The notes: a model not told the origin generated them from the sequence alone. A stretch of 64,000 nt of DNA from Brachionus plicatilis (GCA_010279815.1 QEOQ01000508.1:1883129-1947128), one strand, 5' to 3'. Numbered from the stretch's first letter, positions 32,440-46,925 are shown. Numbers and translations are program-made.

Positions 32440-35400
32440 AAATAAAGTATCAATTAAATTTAACTTCAGCCTTGTTAGGAAATATTAATGGCAATCGATT
32501 CCAACTAGATTTATTGGTAATTATTGAGATATTAAATAAAAACAAAACATATGGTCAGCAAATAACTAGCATAAATTCTAATTTAGAAGAAATAGCCTTA
32601 AATAACCATAAAATTATTGCTTTAATATTACTTCAATTAAGCGATAAATAGTAACCATCTAATTTACCCTAAGATAAACTTTTTACTTGGTTTTCTCATT
32701 AAAAATTAAGCAACCGAATCGATTTTTTTTCTAAACTGAAATTAATTTGGTTTGAAAGCTTGAAAAAATTAAATTAAACTAAGTTGAATTTTAAAATAGC
32801 TAACTTAAAATTTAAGTCAATGATAAAATATTATGAATTTAGAGAAATTGTCATTTTATTTTCAAATCAAATTTCTAAAAAATTAAAACAAGAAAGACAT
32901 TTTCTATTTTAAAAATTAAAATGACAAAATGGATAAATAAATATTTAATAGATTTATATTTTTTTTTTCAATAGTGATTAATAGTTAAAAATTTTTCAAT
33001 CAAAAATAAAATAACTATTTTACACTACTTGGTCATAAAAGCATAAATGTTATCGATTCGTTAGCTATTTTTTTTAAATAAAATTAATCCATTTTTTAAA
33101 AATTTAATTTAAACTTTAATGGAGTATATTTAATATCATAAATTACCTAAAACATTTTTTTATTTTACATAAAATGATTTAAAACTAACATAGACCAATT
33201 GAATTTTTTAAAATTCAAATAAACTATGAATTAAATAAATTATTTTATAGTTCAAATAAATAAAGAGCATCGTACGCACAAAAAACCGGTTTCAACCTTA
33301 AAAAGAATTTGTCAAGACTTAGTCAAGTTAATCTGGGTCGAGATTGTTTAAAATCAAACAAAAGCAGACATTTAAAATTTAAAAGATAAGTAAAAATACT
33401 CACAGCAAAAAGAAGAAATATTCTTTGTGAAACTATTTTCAATTAAATTTTAGAAAAAAAAAATTTAATTAATAAATTTCATTTTTCTCAAGCCCTAGAA
33501 ATTTTCAAGTACTAAAAAATTCATTTTTTTATTACATTTTAAGTACACAATTCTCAAAGACAATGTCGACAGAGGTCTAAAAAGCCTATTTTATAAGATA
33601 AAAACTGGATACCAGCGATAAATTCAGGAAAATAAAAAATACTTTTAACATAGATAAAATAATGTTTTTTTTTTTACTTAATTTTTTTGTTCAAATATTA
33701 AACTTTTCTACAAATTAAAAATATGTCAATAAATTTGCTAGCCAAAATTTATTTCTTTTTAAATACTCTAAATAAAAATCAAACTCATTTGAATCTAACT
33801 TTGATTAATTTAAAATAAATTTTAGCTCAAATTAGCCATTAAAGCTTCCTAAGTGTTCAAAAAAAATTGTTAATTTTTATTTTAGAAGCCAATATTTGAA
33901 AAAAAAATAATTCCTTTACGCTACCATAGCAAATCTAAATCGTTGTTTCAATCAATCATTTTAGTCAAATGGTCCAAATGTGGTCAATGGCTTCCAAAGA
34001 GCCCACTGGTCATGGAATAATAAATTCTTGAAAAAGTTAATCCATTTTTAATCTAAAATCGCCAACTATTGAGGACACAAAGATGAATAGGAACCCAAAT
34101 TTGAGCTAGCACGGACCGACAGGCCGAATGCTCCGATGAGAATAAATAATAAATATGATTTTGTAAATAAAGCTGTTTGATTTAGTTCTGAAAATAGTGA
34201 ACCCTCTAAATAATCTCGTGTAAATAAATAATTAAAATATCTTAACGAAACAAAATTTGTATATTTCGTGATCGATCGGAGTCTTTTTTGAGCTCGGCCA
34301 AATGAAGTCGAGCTAAGTTTGATTTATATACTGAAGAAATATTGTCATTTAATTTAATCATCAAATATCCGCATCGGATCGAGAATACATTTGAAGAAAT
34401 TTTCAAATTTCCTTCTCTTAATATGTCATCCGTTTTGGGGCCGCGTTTCTATCGCGACTCTCCAACACCACATACGTCCTTTGGCTAATGAGCTTTTCTG
34501 AGCCATGTGCGTTTTGATTTTAGGACAATTTTCTTTAGAATGTGTTTTTTATTTGTGGAAAAAAATAAAAAACATATTTTAGAATCGCTCTAGTTCAAAC
34601 GAATTGTCAAAGAACATTTTCTTGAATATTTTTAGTTTTTTGGCCTTCGAGCCAATTTGTGCGCCTAAATTTAGTAAAATAGTTGAAAACCAGCACTAAT
34701 TCGGTTTTGTTTTGACAAGTGTTTGGACTTGAGGCAAATCGCAAATAGAAAAGCGAGAAGCTTGGACAAACATTGAGTCCGTTTAAGTTCTCTATCGCCT
34801 TAAAATATCTAGTTCTGTTGACTTATGATAGCTATTTTAAATTTTCCTTGTTCGGCATTAAATCAAATCTAATTCATTGAGAACATGTGGTATTTGGCCC
34901 GCATATATCGCTTCCAAGATATTTATCTAATTTTCAATAATTGTTTGTGTTTTATCAAGATCAAGCTTACACTATATAATTTATATTTCATTGAGAAAAA
35001 TAAAATATGTTTTCAATTTGGGCTTTTTTTCCTCGGGTTTATCGATTCGATTTTCAATTTCCTCTGTAATTACTCTTTAACTTAATATCTTGATCAATAA
35101 TAAAAAAAATTTTAAATACTTAACTAAATTTCTATTCGTAATCAACAACAAAAATATGTTTTTTTTTTAAATTCCAAAAAAGCTCAATTTAATTTAATTG
35201 TCAACTTCCTGCGACTCTATTATTTGGATTATTTAGTAAACAAATAAGAATATTATTCTATTTATTTTTGGCAAAACTTAATTTTATAAAAAAAAATATT
35301 CTAAAGAACTGGACAAAGTAGACTGGCACAATTAATTGATGATCCAGATGAATACTTGAAAAGTTATAATCACTGACTTACCATCAGGTGTGAATTTAAA

Positions 35401-38400
35401 ATAAATGAAAAATTAAATTTACAAAAAACTCTTTATTACATAATGAACTTTTTGGGCGCTGATAACTTGAAAAGCAAGTTCTAAGGGGGTTTTTTTCTAT
35501 AGGTATTCTAAAAGCCAAGGTTGTAAAAGTATAAAAACAATTTCAAATTTTTACCATAAAAAATTCGAATAAACAAAAAATTGTTTAGTAAAAATTTAAA
35601 ATAATATTTGAAATCTTTTTATTTGGATTTAAATTTCTAGCATGAAAAATGATTTTTAACAATAGTTTCAAAATTATTTCAAATTTAAAATCTATAAACT
35701 TAAAAATGAGAATAATTTCTTTTGTCGGACTTGATTAAAATTCTCCCTCCAAGCAATGTTAAACCTTAAAGTTTTTTCGACTAATTTCAAAAAATTCATT
35801 TTTAAATTCTAAAATTAAAAAATATTAATGCAACAAATAATACTGACAAGTTGATTAATAAATATGTTGAAAAATGATGATTAGATTTTCTAGATTCATC
35901 TTAATTATACGGTTAAATTTGAAAAATAATAAAAATACAATGAGATAAGATCTTTAGATGATTAAACTGAAAAACCTTCGGAAAATTTCTTTGTTTCAAT
36001 TAAAAAATCAGATGTAATTGATTTAAATAACGATTTTAGCTTCTCGAATAATTTTGATTAATCTAAACAATCTCTCAAAATTCAAACTAAATTTTTCAAT
36101 AAAATAATTAATAAATTAATGAACTTTTTCAACAAATATTTTATTCAGTAGTATTTTTTTTCTTTCGAATTGATATTACTGAATTATCTGAGTAAATTGT
36201 AAAAAATTAAAATTTTATTAAATAAAAAATGTAGCTTGTCTACAATTTATATCCTAAAAACAAATGTACCGACATTTTCGGTTTAGTTTTAATTCTTAAG
36301 TTTTATTTGTTTATGTCACTTGAAAATTTAGTCTTCAATTCGAAATTTAGAACATAATAAAACAAAGTCTAATCCAATTTTTGAATTAAAAAAAATTATT
36401 CTTATACAGATATCGTATATATTTTTGTTTGAAATTAAAAATTCAAAAGGCTAGCATTCTAAAGGCTTGCTAATTTACCTGATAACTTATAATTTTTAAA
36501 ATTAAACAACTTTTCGGTCTAATTTCTCTTGATCAAAAATTGAAGTTTATAGTTAAATGATGATTGAGTCTTGGCTCATTAACTAGAATCTCAAAATCAT
36601 TTATGATTATGTATAAAATAATTTTTTGCTCCAATTGAATATTTCTAGTAATTTTATTAAATTACAATTTTTTTCTTTTAATTGAATCTATCTTTAAAAA
36701 TACCCTAATTTTGTGGAAATTCATTGTCTAAGTCTCAAGTATTACCCAAAATTTCTAAGTTATATCTTGATTTATTTAAAGAGAAAAAAATAATCAATTT
36801 TAATTAGTTATTTTTTATTTGAAAAAGTATTAAAATGTCTGCATAAATCAGTTTGGCAAAAATATTATTATCAAATCTAGTTAGGCTTCCTGAATTCCGT
36901 ATATTAATGTGACAATGAAGAACCTTTCAATTTAAAAATATAAAAAAAAATATTGAGAACAATTTTTTTTCAGACTTCGACCTTAAAGTGTGATCCTTAC
37001 CATAAACTATAAAAAAGCCTAAGCTTTGAAATATTAATTTTTTATAAATACAGTCTTTAATTCAAGAGATTTAAAAAAAAATGAACAGCTTTTTTATTCA
37101 AAAATCTAAACCTAAAATTCAACAATTTAAATAATTGCAATATTTCATAAAGCTTGATTTAACCTCATACATTAAATAAAATATTTTCATATCATACTGT
37201 GTCTTGAATAATTTTATATTCTTTTTTTTAATTTTCCTATGAGGCATAGATTTAAAAAATAATAATATTAGAAACCCCAAGGTTGGACCCTTAAATTTAC
37301 ATAATTTGATAAAATAAAGTCGTACTTCTTTTGAAATTAGAAAATTTCGACAAGATTATTACTTCTCCTTGATGAACATGAAGTAAACAATTAAAATCTA
37401 TATTAAACTCTTTAAAATAAAGAAATTAATAAGTAGGCTAAATAAAATAATTTTTTAAGAAATTTTTGAAGATTTTTTAATAATAATAAAAATTAAGTTA
37501 ATATAAAAAGTTGTGGAATTTAAATGAGTATTAATCATTCTTAAACGGAATGCAAGGATTAGTTGTTCCTTGAAAAAAAAGTATCTAAATTAAAGATATC
37601 TGTTTAAAGATGTTTGTATGACCACTTTTCTTGGAACTTTTTTCACTTTTTTTCTCCTGGATTTTTGAAAATTTTACTCTATATGACAGTCAATATCAAA
37701 ATTTATTCAAATCAAACTCATCTTGCTCTACATCAGTAGTTAAAATGTGAAAAAAAATTTTAAAAAGATTGAAAAATCGTGACATATAATTTAAAAAAAA
37801 ACCTATACCAAAATGAAATATTTGATGATATTTGCATTAAATACATAAAATTTTTAATTTAATATTTGACAAAAAAATTTAACGGAAATGATTCTGTCTG
37901 GCAATAGTTCAACCCATGGCTGATTTGCATAAATTTAAACTCAACCTGCATCTTAAAGATAAGCAACATTTGAATTATCTTTTTGATAAGAGGAAGCGAT
38001 ATGGCTGCTCATCAAAATAAATGACCAAGATAAGCATTATTCGTTTATACTAGTGTTATTTTTTGTATGCAGCCGGTTGATGAACATTAGCCAAAACGAT
38101 AAGCTTTTTTTTAAGAAAATAAACAAGAACAACTCGAGCATATGCTCACTTAATTTTCTAAATTAAAATTGTAATTAATACAGTATCGATAGCCGTAGCA
38201 TGGATTTAATAGATTCATCATTTTTGGGCTATTGTTGATTGAAGTAAAGATAATCCAGGATTCGAGCAGGATTTTTTAGTATTGACAAAATATATTGATT
38301 TATTGATTGATCGGATCTTAATTTCCGAATTGAAATTACTGTCATTAGAAAGCAACAGCAACCTTTTCGAAAGTTTTTTCTATTTTTTCCCCCGGGTTCC

Positions 38401-40640
38401 CGATCTCACTGGTCTTAAATTGATTTTTAATTCGTGTTTTTATTCTCTACCGAGTTTTTAATCGTGTTACATCTCAATCAAATTCGAGTTTTGTTTCTAT
38501 TCTACTTATTTTTTTTGCAAAAATCCAACTTTTGTTTCTTATCTTTTGAATAAAAACATTTTAAAGAAATAGAGATCTTTCTAAATTTTATTTTAAACAC
38601 ATTGTTTGATTTTTGCCTTTCAATCAAAATGTTCTTAACTATGCACTAATTTTAATACATATTCCATTAGCCTTCAAGAAATTGATTGTCTAAGTTCCAT
38701 ATCTGAACTAAATAGAAAATTTCTTAATAAATTTATCTAATCTATCAAAAAATACAGAATGCTTTCAAGGATATTTAGTTTGCATTTCATTTATTAATAA
38801 ATGATAAAAAATTATTCACCTAAAGAAATATACTATTAAATTCCAATTAGAAAATTTCGATTTTGATGAAGTGGAAAATTTTGCAAAACAATTAGATGAG
38901 AAAATGAAGGCGCTAACAGAATGGATATTTAAACAAACCATGTATTTAAGAGCTATCTGATTCTTGTATCAATTGCTTTCTGGATGAAATTTTTTAGCTA
39001 AAAAAAGTAAAAATTTGAAATAAAATAAAAAATTTTAAATATTTTTTTGTTTGTGAATTTTGATAAAAATAGCGATGTAATATAAATGATTCTTGTATTA
39101 TTGTTATGAGAAAAATTTCATAATTACTAGACAAAAGTTTTATAGCCCAGAAAAGTAGAAATTCGAAAAAAAAAATTTAAATTTTAGATTAAATATCTTT
39201 TGTTAATTTTTATATATAGACCAGCGTCAATGGTATTTTCCATTTAAGCCTTAGTTCGTTCAACATATTGTGTTATGTTTTAAAAAATTATCTAAAAATT
39301 TTAAAATATCTCAAAAAATTTACACAGCAGTTAAAATTTATCGACCTAAATTTTGTTACAAAATCTAGTGATAAAATTTCGACATATTCAAGTAGTTCTT
39401 ATTTATAAAAAAAAAGTTTATTTTAAATATAGAAATAAAATTTTTATTGAAAAATTAAAAAATGAACTGATCTCTCTAAAAAAGTAAACAATTTCTTCGG
39501 AACACTTTAAAAAAAAAATCATAGAACAAATCCATAATCCGTGATTTACTTATTATTTTTAAAAGTTCATTAATTTTATAGTCAATGATGCATAAAGTGG
39601 AAAATCAGTAAACAGTCTTTTAATAAAAAGATATATGTTTGACTAAAAATCGATTTGTTAATTAGAGGTAAATTAAGATATGGAAGGCTAAAAATGCCTA
39701 ATCAGATGCATTGAACTTAAAATAAATTATTACAAATACCCCTAAAAATACATCAATCCAAAGTACCTAAAGGTGAGGATTAACACGGGTAGACAAAAAT
39801 AATCTTTTATATCGTTTGATTGATGTAAATAGTCCGATTTGATACAAATTGTTTGAAAAAGCTCGGATAATTCTACCAGACTAGAAAAAAAGAAAACGTA
39901 AATTGTTATATTTACTGTCATTTTCTCTACAGAAATGTGGGATGCTCCCGAAAATGACTTTAAAAAATTTCGGAAAAAATTAATCTATCAAAAGACCTAA
40001 ATATATATATAATGGATTATCATACTATGTTTAATTTCCTTAATATTTAAACTAAATATTGGAGTTAACGTAGAAACTTTTTCCCTTCGATATTGCGAAC
40101 GAAATTCAATATTTTCTGAGATTGTTGAGGTAGATGAATTGAAAAAGATCTAATCATCATAATCCGATTGGAAATCAAAATCAAACGCTCAGTAAACTGA
40201 CCACAATAGCTTGGACAAACAAGAAAATTTCGAGATTTTCAATTTTTTTTATTAAAACTTATCTTGGTTTTATTACTCTTAGTTTGTTTGCTGTATTGAA
40301 TAAATAAAATTTAATAAAAAATCTCAAATTTCTCGAGCTTGTTTACCCTATAAATTTTTATTACTTAACTTAATTGTAATTGAAAAGAAAGAGTGCAGAA
40401 AATTGAAATTGTAAAATTTGTTAATCAAATATTCACGAGATTTCGCACTTTTAGTTTTGTTTCTATTATTTTGTAAATTATCAAAGGAAACTTTCACTGC
40501 CACAACTTGACCCGAAATGATCACAGTATTAATTACTACTATTAATTTTTTTTCTAATAATTAATTCAAGGTCTATTGGCCAAACGGGTGCACAAATAAT
40601 TAAAATTTAAGAATTTAAAAAAGCTTTTAATAAATACAAT
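32440..40640. other. Gene desert (8.2 kb), possible distal 5' region of the Ig gene
   Basis: No exon could be supported on either strand. Two places are less AT-rich: 34075-34145 (ends GAATAAATAATAAATA, like a retroelement 3' tail) and 34260-34830 (TTTTGGGGCCGCGTTTCTAT and neighbours). The second is a candidate promoter or 5' UTR exon for the minus-strand Ig gene. A third (38345-38480, TTCCCCCGGGTTCCCGATCT) has no assigned role. Confidence 0.4.
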
Positions 40641-40642
40641 TA

Positions 40643-41357
40643 CCGTATTCCCTCGTTCGATATTGCAGCCTCAGAAACCGAAACACAACTTTGACAAAGG
40701 CAATAAACACCATCTCGCCCATGTTAAAACATTCTTAACTTACACCGCATGCCTCTAAGTTGTGTTTCGAGTCTTGGCCCACGTTTAAAGTAAAAATTTT
40801 TAATTTAATTTAAGACAGGAAGAAACAAGCCAAGTAAACTTAAACAATGCAGGGGTTGTAAAAAGACGAGGTAGACCTAAAGGTTCAAAAATAAAAAGAC
40901 AAAAACTTCAAGCGATTAACTCTTGTTTTTTTAATTCTCATAGTTATTTCGACTCGATATTTAATTTTTATTAATTTTTAAAGTATTTACCATATTTTTT
41001 CTAGTCAATTTTAAATTTTTCTAAATATTAATGCCGCGTCAAAAATCGAATTTTGGTATTTTTTTTAATCGAATAATAAAAAAATTCATTTCTAATTTTT
41101 TTTTCTGTTTAATTTGTGATGCTGCATCAAATGCATGATTCAAAAAAATAATTTTTATATTTTTGACAGAAACTCTACTGTTAATGCTGCATTAAATTAA
41201 AAATCTTTACTTTCAACGTGGGCCAAGACTCGAAACACAACTTTGACGCATGCGGTATAAGTTAAGAATGTTTTAACATGGGCGAGATGGTGTTTATTGC
41301 CTTTGTCAAAGTTGTGTTTCGGTTTCTGAGGCTGCAATATCGAACGAGGGAATACGG
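40643..41357. mobile_element. pogo/Tigger-like DNA element with 170-bp near-identical inverted repeats and TA target duplication
   Basis: Bounded by TA (40641-40642 and 41358-41359). Both ends read CCGTATTCCCTCGTTCGATA inward. The arms (about 40643-40812 and 41187-41357) differ at only a handful of positions. Each arm also contains its own inverted pair (CGAAACACAACTTTGA and TCAAAGTTGTGTTTCG). The 375-bp core is AT-rich and includes a short frame with an AT-hook-like VKRRGRPKGSKIKR (about 40855-40900). Terminal CCCTCGTT and TA duplication recall pogo/Tigger elements. There is no transposase. The open frame on the minus strand (41197-41400) is an arm artefact. Confidence 0.82.
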
Positions 41358-41359
41358 TA

Positions 41360-44300
41360 ATCAAATTTGAATAATTTTGCAGAAACAGAAAGAAGTCCAC
41401 TTTTAGAAAATAATTAAAAATTTTAATTAAATAAAAATAATTTTAACTTGGTAGTATTTAAATCTTGATCAGTGTTAACACATATTCTAGTGCATTTCGT
41501 ACACTTAAATGCCATAAATCAATACTGCTATACCTGATCAAGTAGCGGTTCCAATTTACGGATCCGCTCTTTTTTAAGGTGAACTTTTCGGTTTCAAATT
41601 CCATTCAAATTCGAGCAATTTGGGTCTTTGAATCAGCGCTACAATTAATTCAAATTATTTGCTCACAAGCCGTAGAAATTCTCTTTTGTTTACGTTCTTT
41701 AAATAAATGAGCATTTAAGAAAATTGTTTTTATAATCTGAACGTAATTAGCTTCTTTAAAGATTAAACAAAATTTAAGGCTTGAAATTTTTCGTCAATCG
41801 ACAATGTTAAACAAACACGTTCGGATCCGTCAGGTATGTTGTCGTGGCACACAAAAAATTAATTAAAACAAAAGTTGGAATCCGATTTTTGTCGATCACG
41901 AATCTGTGTCATTGTCTCGTAAACAGGACCGGAACATTTTTTTCTGCTTCAGAATTTTACGTGAGCTATGGCCACTTTTCTTGCATTGAGACCTAATCAA
42001 CAGGCATCAAATCAAGCATGCTAATTTAAACATACTAAAAACACATATTTGACATTATTAACAGAGTTCCAAACACAATATTGCTTGACTTGAAGCATTT
42101 TCTTCATTTAGTCTGTAAAAAAATCAATTCTTGTAAATTTTTGGAGCTGAAAATTTGAAAAAAAATTACTCTGTAAATCCCTTGAAAACATTATTTGACA
42201 CAAAAATTGTTAGCTTTTAAATTATGAAATTTTTTGAAAAATTTTATCATTATCATCATGAGTCATGACGCTTAGTAAATAAAGATTAGATAAAGATTAA
42301 CTCAAACAAAATTTTTTTACGCTCGTGCCAAAAATAAAGAATTATTTTTTTTTCAATGTATTTAAATTTTTTCAAGCGCGTATCTACATTTTGCATTCAG
42401 GTAAAAAGGAAGACCATTCTAAGCAAAAATTTACTCTACCGCGCACAAACGCTTTTAATTTAATATCCTATTTATTTATTTTACTCCATGTTAAGGGTCC
42501 TTTTAAGAATTTTATACTCATTTTCAAATTTGATTCCAAAATTTTAAGACTTAGATTAATTTGGATTTTTGTTAAAGAAATTGTTTGAAGAAAAATTTAA
42601 AGTATATAACCTAAGTAATTATTGTAAATTATTTTAACAGAAAACACAGTCAAAATTTTGAGACTTAACGTTTTTACTATTTTCCCCTAAAATTGATAAT
42701 TCTCTTAAAAATTTAAGTTTAAATTGTTTCAAAGCTTATATTTTTTAAAATTAATTAAAAAATTTTGATTAAAAAAGATTAAATTTAGCTTATAAAAATT
42801 TTCTAGATTAAATTTCTAGATTTTTCAATTTTTTTTTTATTGAAAAATAAAATAGCCAAAATTAGTTCCAGATAGTCTAACGAAGAAAATCCTTAAATTA
42901 TTTAATTTTCTATTTAAAAAAATATAAATTTGTTAATTAGTCTGTTAAACAGTTAAAGTATTGGTTAACCTCGAAAAAAAGAAAAGAAAAAAAGTTTCTT
43001 CATTTAATTAACAAAAAAGATTAATTATTTTAAATTAAAAAAAGTCAATTAATAAAACTATTTTAAACAGTGACACTAAACATTTTTTTCTATTATTTGA
43101 TTATGTACCTTTTTTAAATAGTTCATGTTAAAAGATCAATTAATTTAATTAATATTAGGTTATGTTTAAAAAAATTCTAAAAATAATAAAAATATTTTTA
43201 AAAACATGTTAAAACAAGACTAGCATACTAAAAAACATTAAAATACGAGTCTAATTTAAAACCTGCCGAGAAAAATAAATTAATTTATTTCTATTTATTA
43301 TATTTATTTAATAGGTTTAGATCGTTATTCCATGATTCAAAAGAATACTTTTAGAAAGAGCCCGAAGATACTTTTTATACACAAAAATTAAATTAACACT
43401 GAGACAAAGGCTAGCGGCAAAATATATTTTTTGAGTTGAATAAAAAAAAATTTTACTAGACATAACCAAAATCTCAATCGATACTTAAAATGTTCATTTG
43501 GCTTAAAAAATTACTCAAATACCAAGACGTTAGTTAGATACCTATGTTTTATCTTAAATTTTGATACAGATGAATAACTAAACAATTATCTACTATCCAA
43601 CAAGACATGATATTTAAGTTAAATTTAATTGATATTTGAATTAATATTTAGGGTTAATTCTAAATTATTAATTTTTCAAGCAAAGACTAAATTAAAATCA
43701 AAAACAAATAAAATTTTGCATGAACCTAAAAATTGAATGGGTTACTAAAATTTCTTTATAATTATTCAATCACAATTCGAGTAATTCTTTAAAAATAAAA
43801 AAAATATAATAAATTGGTTGAAAAAATTCTCTATTAATTCATCCTTATTTTACAATTTTGGTTTTAAAATTTTAAATTAAAAAAAAAACAAAATTTAGAT
43901 TTTCTAAACTAAATAACAGAGTCTTCAAGATCAAATATTTGTAATGCTAAACAAACAAGATTTTCGGAATATTAATCAATTTGAGAAGAATTAAATGATT
44001 TATTTGATATGAATGCAAATGAGCTGTTTGCGCGATACTTCATTAATGACTGATGATTTCCATAAAAAATTTTAATTTTTAGACATGTATTGAAGAATGA
44101 TCTTAATTAATACTTTTATAACCGATACTATTAAATAATCTCGTAAATTTATAATCAAGTCCCATAATTTAATTCTATTCAAAATTTTCAACGTTATTTT
44201 AACAAGGACCTTATCACGTTCCTTGGTGAGTCTTTTAATTTATTGACACGTTTAGTATCGAGTTTAATGGGAAATTACAAAAAAAATCTTATATTTTCGA

Positions 44301-46605
44301 ATTTTTTCTTTATGTTGAAAAAATAAAAAAAACAACAAATCATTAAAATTAAGTTTTTAAAACACTAAGATTTTTTATGGTTTTTTTCGTCATCATCTTC
44401 TTAATTCCAAGGCTGAAATTTAGAAATATTTCCTCTGTCCTTTTTAAACAAATACTAACCGACTGAAATTTGAAGAAGTAAGCGTAAAGAAAGTTAATGA
44501 ATTAAAACCAAGTTTTATTTAAGAATATTTTTTTTTTATCAATTCATAGTTTTATACCCGAAACCTAGGAATATTAGAGTTAAGTATTAGTAATTTTTGA
44601 TTCAAAAATGCTATAACCACTGAATGAAAAAGATAATTTTTTTAACGATTTTTAGCTTGTTTAAACTTAATTTTACCTTTTTAGAAAAGTTAAAATTTCC
44701 ATATTTTTTCACTCATTCGTGAATAGTAATCAAATAATTAACAATGAATTAATTTCGACTTCAATGATAAAAGGAAAAATATTCCAATAAAATAATGACA
44801 TTTGTTTAATGATAGCTCCACGTACGAGCTATTCCACAGACAATTGTGTGCCTAGCAAAAAAAAATTAATTTATTCCTATTGAAATATCCAACAAACTGA
44901 CAAGTAAATTCTTCTCATTAATTTGCCTAAAATAAACATCCGCCTGTTCATTACCAAAAGCCTGAAATTCCAATTAGAATTAAAAGTGTTCAATTTTCAC
45001 GAGCCAAATTATATTCCAAGTATCCAATTTCTTATTTTTTAATTGATACTTGGCTTTAATTCCGCGATAAAACTTTTTAAGATAAAGTTAAAAATTTTGA
45101 ATTTTCCAAGACAAACAAATGACAATCTTAAAGTTTCGCTTTACGGATAAACTCCAAGTCCTAATTTTTTGAAATTTGAAATTATTGACCGATTTTCGAG
45201 ATTAAGTTCCTAATTACTGTAGAAATTTTAGATATGAGTCTGTGCCAAATGAACATATCAAAGCTCAGCATGTTATGTGCACACAAATTTTTGATTAGCC
45301 TTATTTAGGTCCATGTGCTAGCAAAAATTACTCTATTTACAAGACTAATTGCTGCTCAGATTAAACGACCTGATACATGAAATTCATTCCGATCCACGGG
45401 AGATTTCATGCTTTTTCGCAAGCCATTCAAAACGAACATTCGGCTCTTAACTGGAAAATACCGCTGTTAATAATTGACCCATCTTAAAAGAACTATGTAC
45501 ATTTTTAGTACAAATTTTATGAAATTTGCTAGAGTAGGAACAATTTATGCCGAACCATAATTTAGTTACTTGTTTAAATTGTTAAAATATTTCATGGTTG
45601 TAAAGAAAATTTTTAAATAAAAATAATTTCTTTGGAATCGATTAAATTTTACAAAATGAAAATTAGAATTTAAAGATTTGAATAAATTTTATTTTGAATT
45701 TATTTTCATATTCTTCTGTTGGATTATCAGTTGCTATTCCATTAAATAATATTTACCAATCTTCATCTTATTTTTTCCCTGATTTGGTTTTTCAATTCTG
45801 TATTTCCTTTCCATTAATAATTTGCCTGAAAAAAATTTTACTCATCAAAAGCTTTGAAAAAGTATTAAAAAAATAGAGCAAGAACAATTATTACCATTGT
45901 ATGTTTAAATATAGAAAATATTGTTTAGACCTTTTAGTAGAATGTAAAATTTGGGGAAATTTTACTCGTGAAGTTCCTTTTAATCTGATCATTTAAATTC
46001 AGATTAATTTAAATATTTAAAAAAATAAAAAAGTCTGTAAAAATATGAAAATTTGTAGCATCAATTTTTAAATTAATGTTAAATTTTTATCTTTATAGAT
46101 TATTTTATCATATTTGATATTTCTAAATAAAAAAACAGCTTGTGTAAAAAAATCTGAAAATTTTTAGCCTCGTAAAACTTTATTTTTAGTTATTCTTCGA
46201 AAAATTTTTGCTGTAAGAACAGTTCTAAGAAGTCCAGTTCAAAAACTGAAAAGCGATTCTACAATAGTATTGTTATTTAAAAAAATTTATCTTCTATCAG
46301 CTGACCATTTGATAAAATATAATAAATTAAAGAATTATGTATTTGATTTATAAATTGATGTAAAATGATTAAAAAAAGCTCAAAAGCTTCGAAAGTTAAG
46401 TCATCACTTTCTCCAATTCCAAACGATTATTTCAATTTGCAATATTTAAGGCATAAATTTAAAAATACATTTTTTTAATTTATAACTAATTTAATATTTA
46501 AATTTTTTTAAAAAAAGTTATAAATCATTTTTTTTATTTTGTAATTAAACCTTTAAAATTTAATAAATCTCTTTTTAATTAAAAAAAAATAAAAAATTTT
46601 AATCT
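41360..46605. other. Gene desert continued (5.2 kb)
   Basis: No exon supported. 41460-42010 and 45230-45490 are less AT-rich and could hold regulatory sequence or an unseen first exon. A 13-bp-arm hairpin (CCAAGTATC...GATACTTGG) lies near 45020-45055. Confidence 0.35.
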
Positions 46606-46619
46606 ATTTAAAACATAAT

Positions 46620-46925
46620 ACGACAAATTCTGAGCCATTAAGTCAATGCATTAAGAACAAAAGGCTGCGATGGCTCGGGCATGTACTTAGAATGAAAGAT
46701 ACACGGATACCAAAAAGGGCCCTTCAATGGACACCTCAAGGGAGACGTAAGGTAGGACCACCAGAAGTAACATGGAAGTCAACAATCACGAAAGAGCTCA
46801 TCGAAATGGGAATGACATGGGGGGAAGCAAGGGTAAAGGCAAAATATCGACTTGAGTGGAAATCAAAAGTAATGACCCTATGCTCCACAAGAAATGAATA
46901 AGGAAAAAAAAAAAAAAACATAATT
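46620..46925 (+). mobile_element. 5'-truncated LINE insertion (RT C-terminus) with poly(A) and 10-bp target duplication
   Basis: One intact frame from the first base of the insert (46620) to the stop at 46899-46901. It reads NKRLRWLGHVLRM, RIPKRALQWTPQGRRKVGPP, TWKSTITKELIEMGMTWGEA and ends LCSTRNE. This is the C-terminal domain of a widespread LINE type (RLxWLGHxLRM...GRRxxGRPxxTW...MGxTWxEA). A run of about 15 A follows. AAAACATAAT occurs immediately before (46610-46619) and after (46916-46925) the insert, a clean target-site duplication. No frameshift or stop in 94 codons, so the insertion is young. Confidence 0.88.

Noticed and set aside
34885..35085. 66-codon plus-strand ORF with hydrophobic stretches
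   Set aside because: Low-complexity Phe/Leu/Ile/Tyr content typical of chance frames here, with no donor or acceptor support.
41197..41400. 67-codon minus-strand open frame
   Set aside because: It lies entirely in the right inverted-repeat arm of the pogo-like element, and its mirror in the left arm is not open in the same way.
42325..42588. 87-codon plus-strand ORF
   Set aside because: Phe/Lys/Ile-rich composition as expected of random AT-rich sequence, with no splice context or recognisable motif.
44995..45060. Hairpin near 45020-45055 as a terminator or miRNA precursor
   Set aside because: Only about 13 paired bases with a mismatch and an AT-rich loop. Such pairs are frequent by chance in this DNA.
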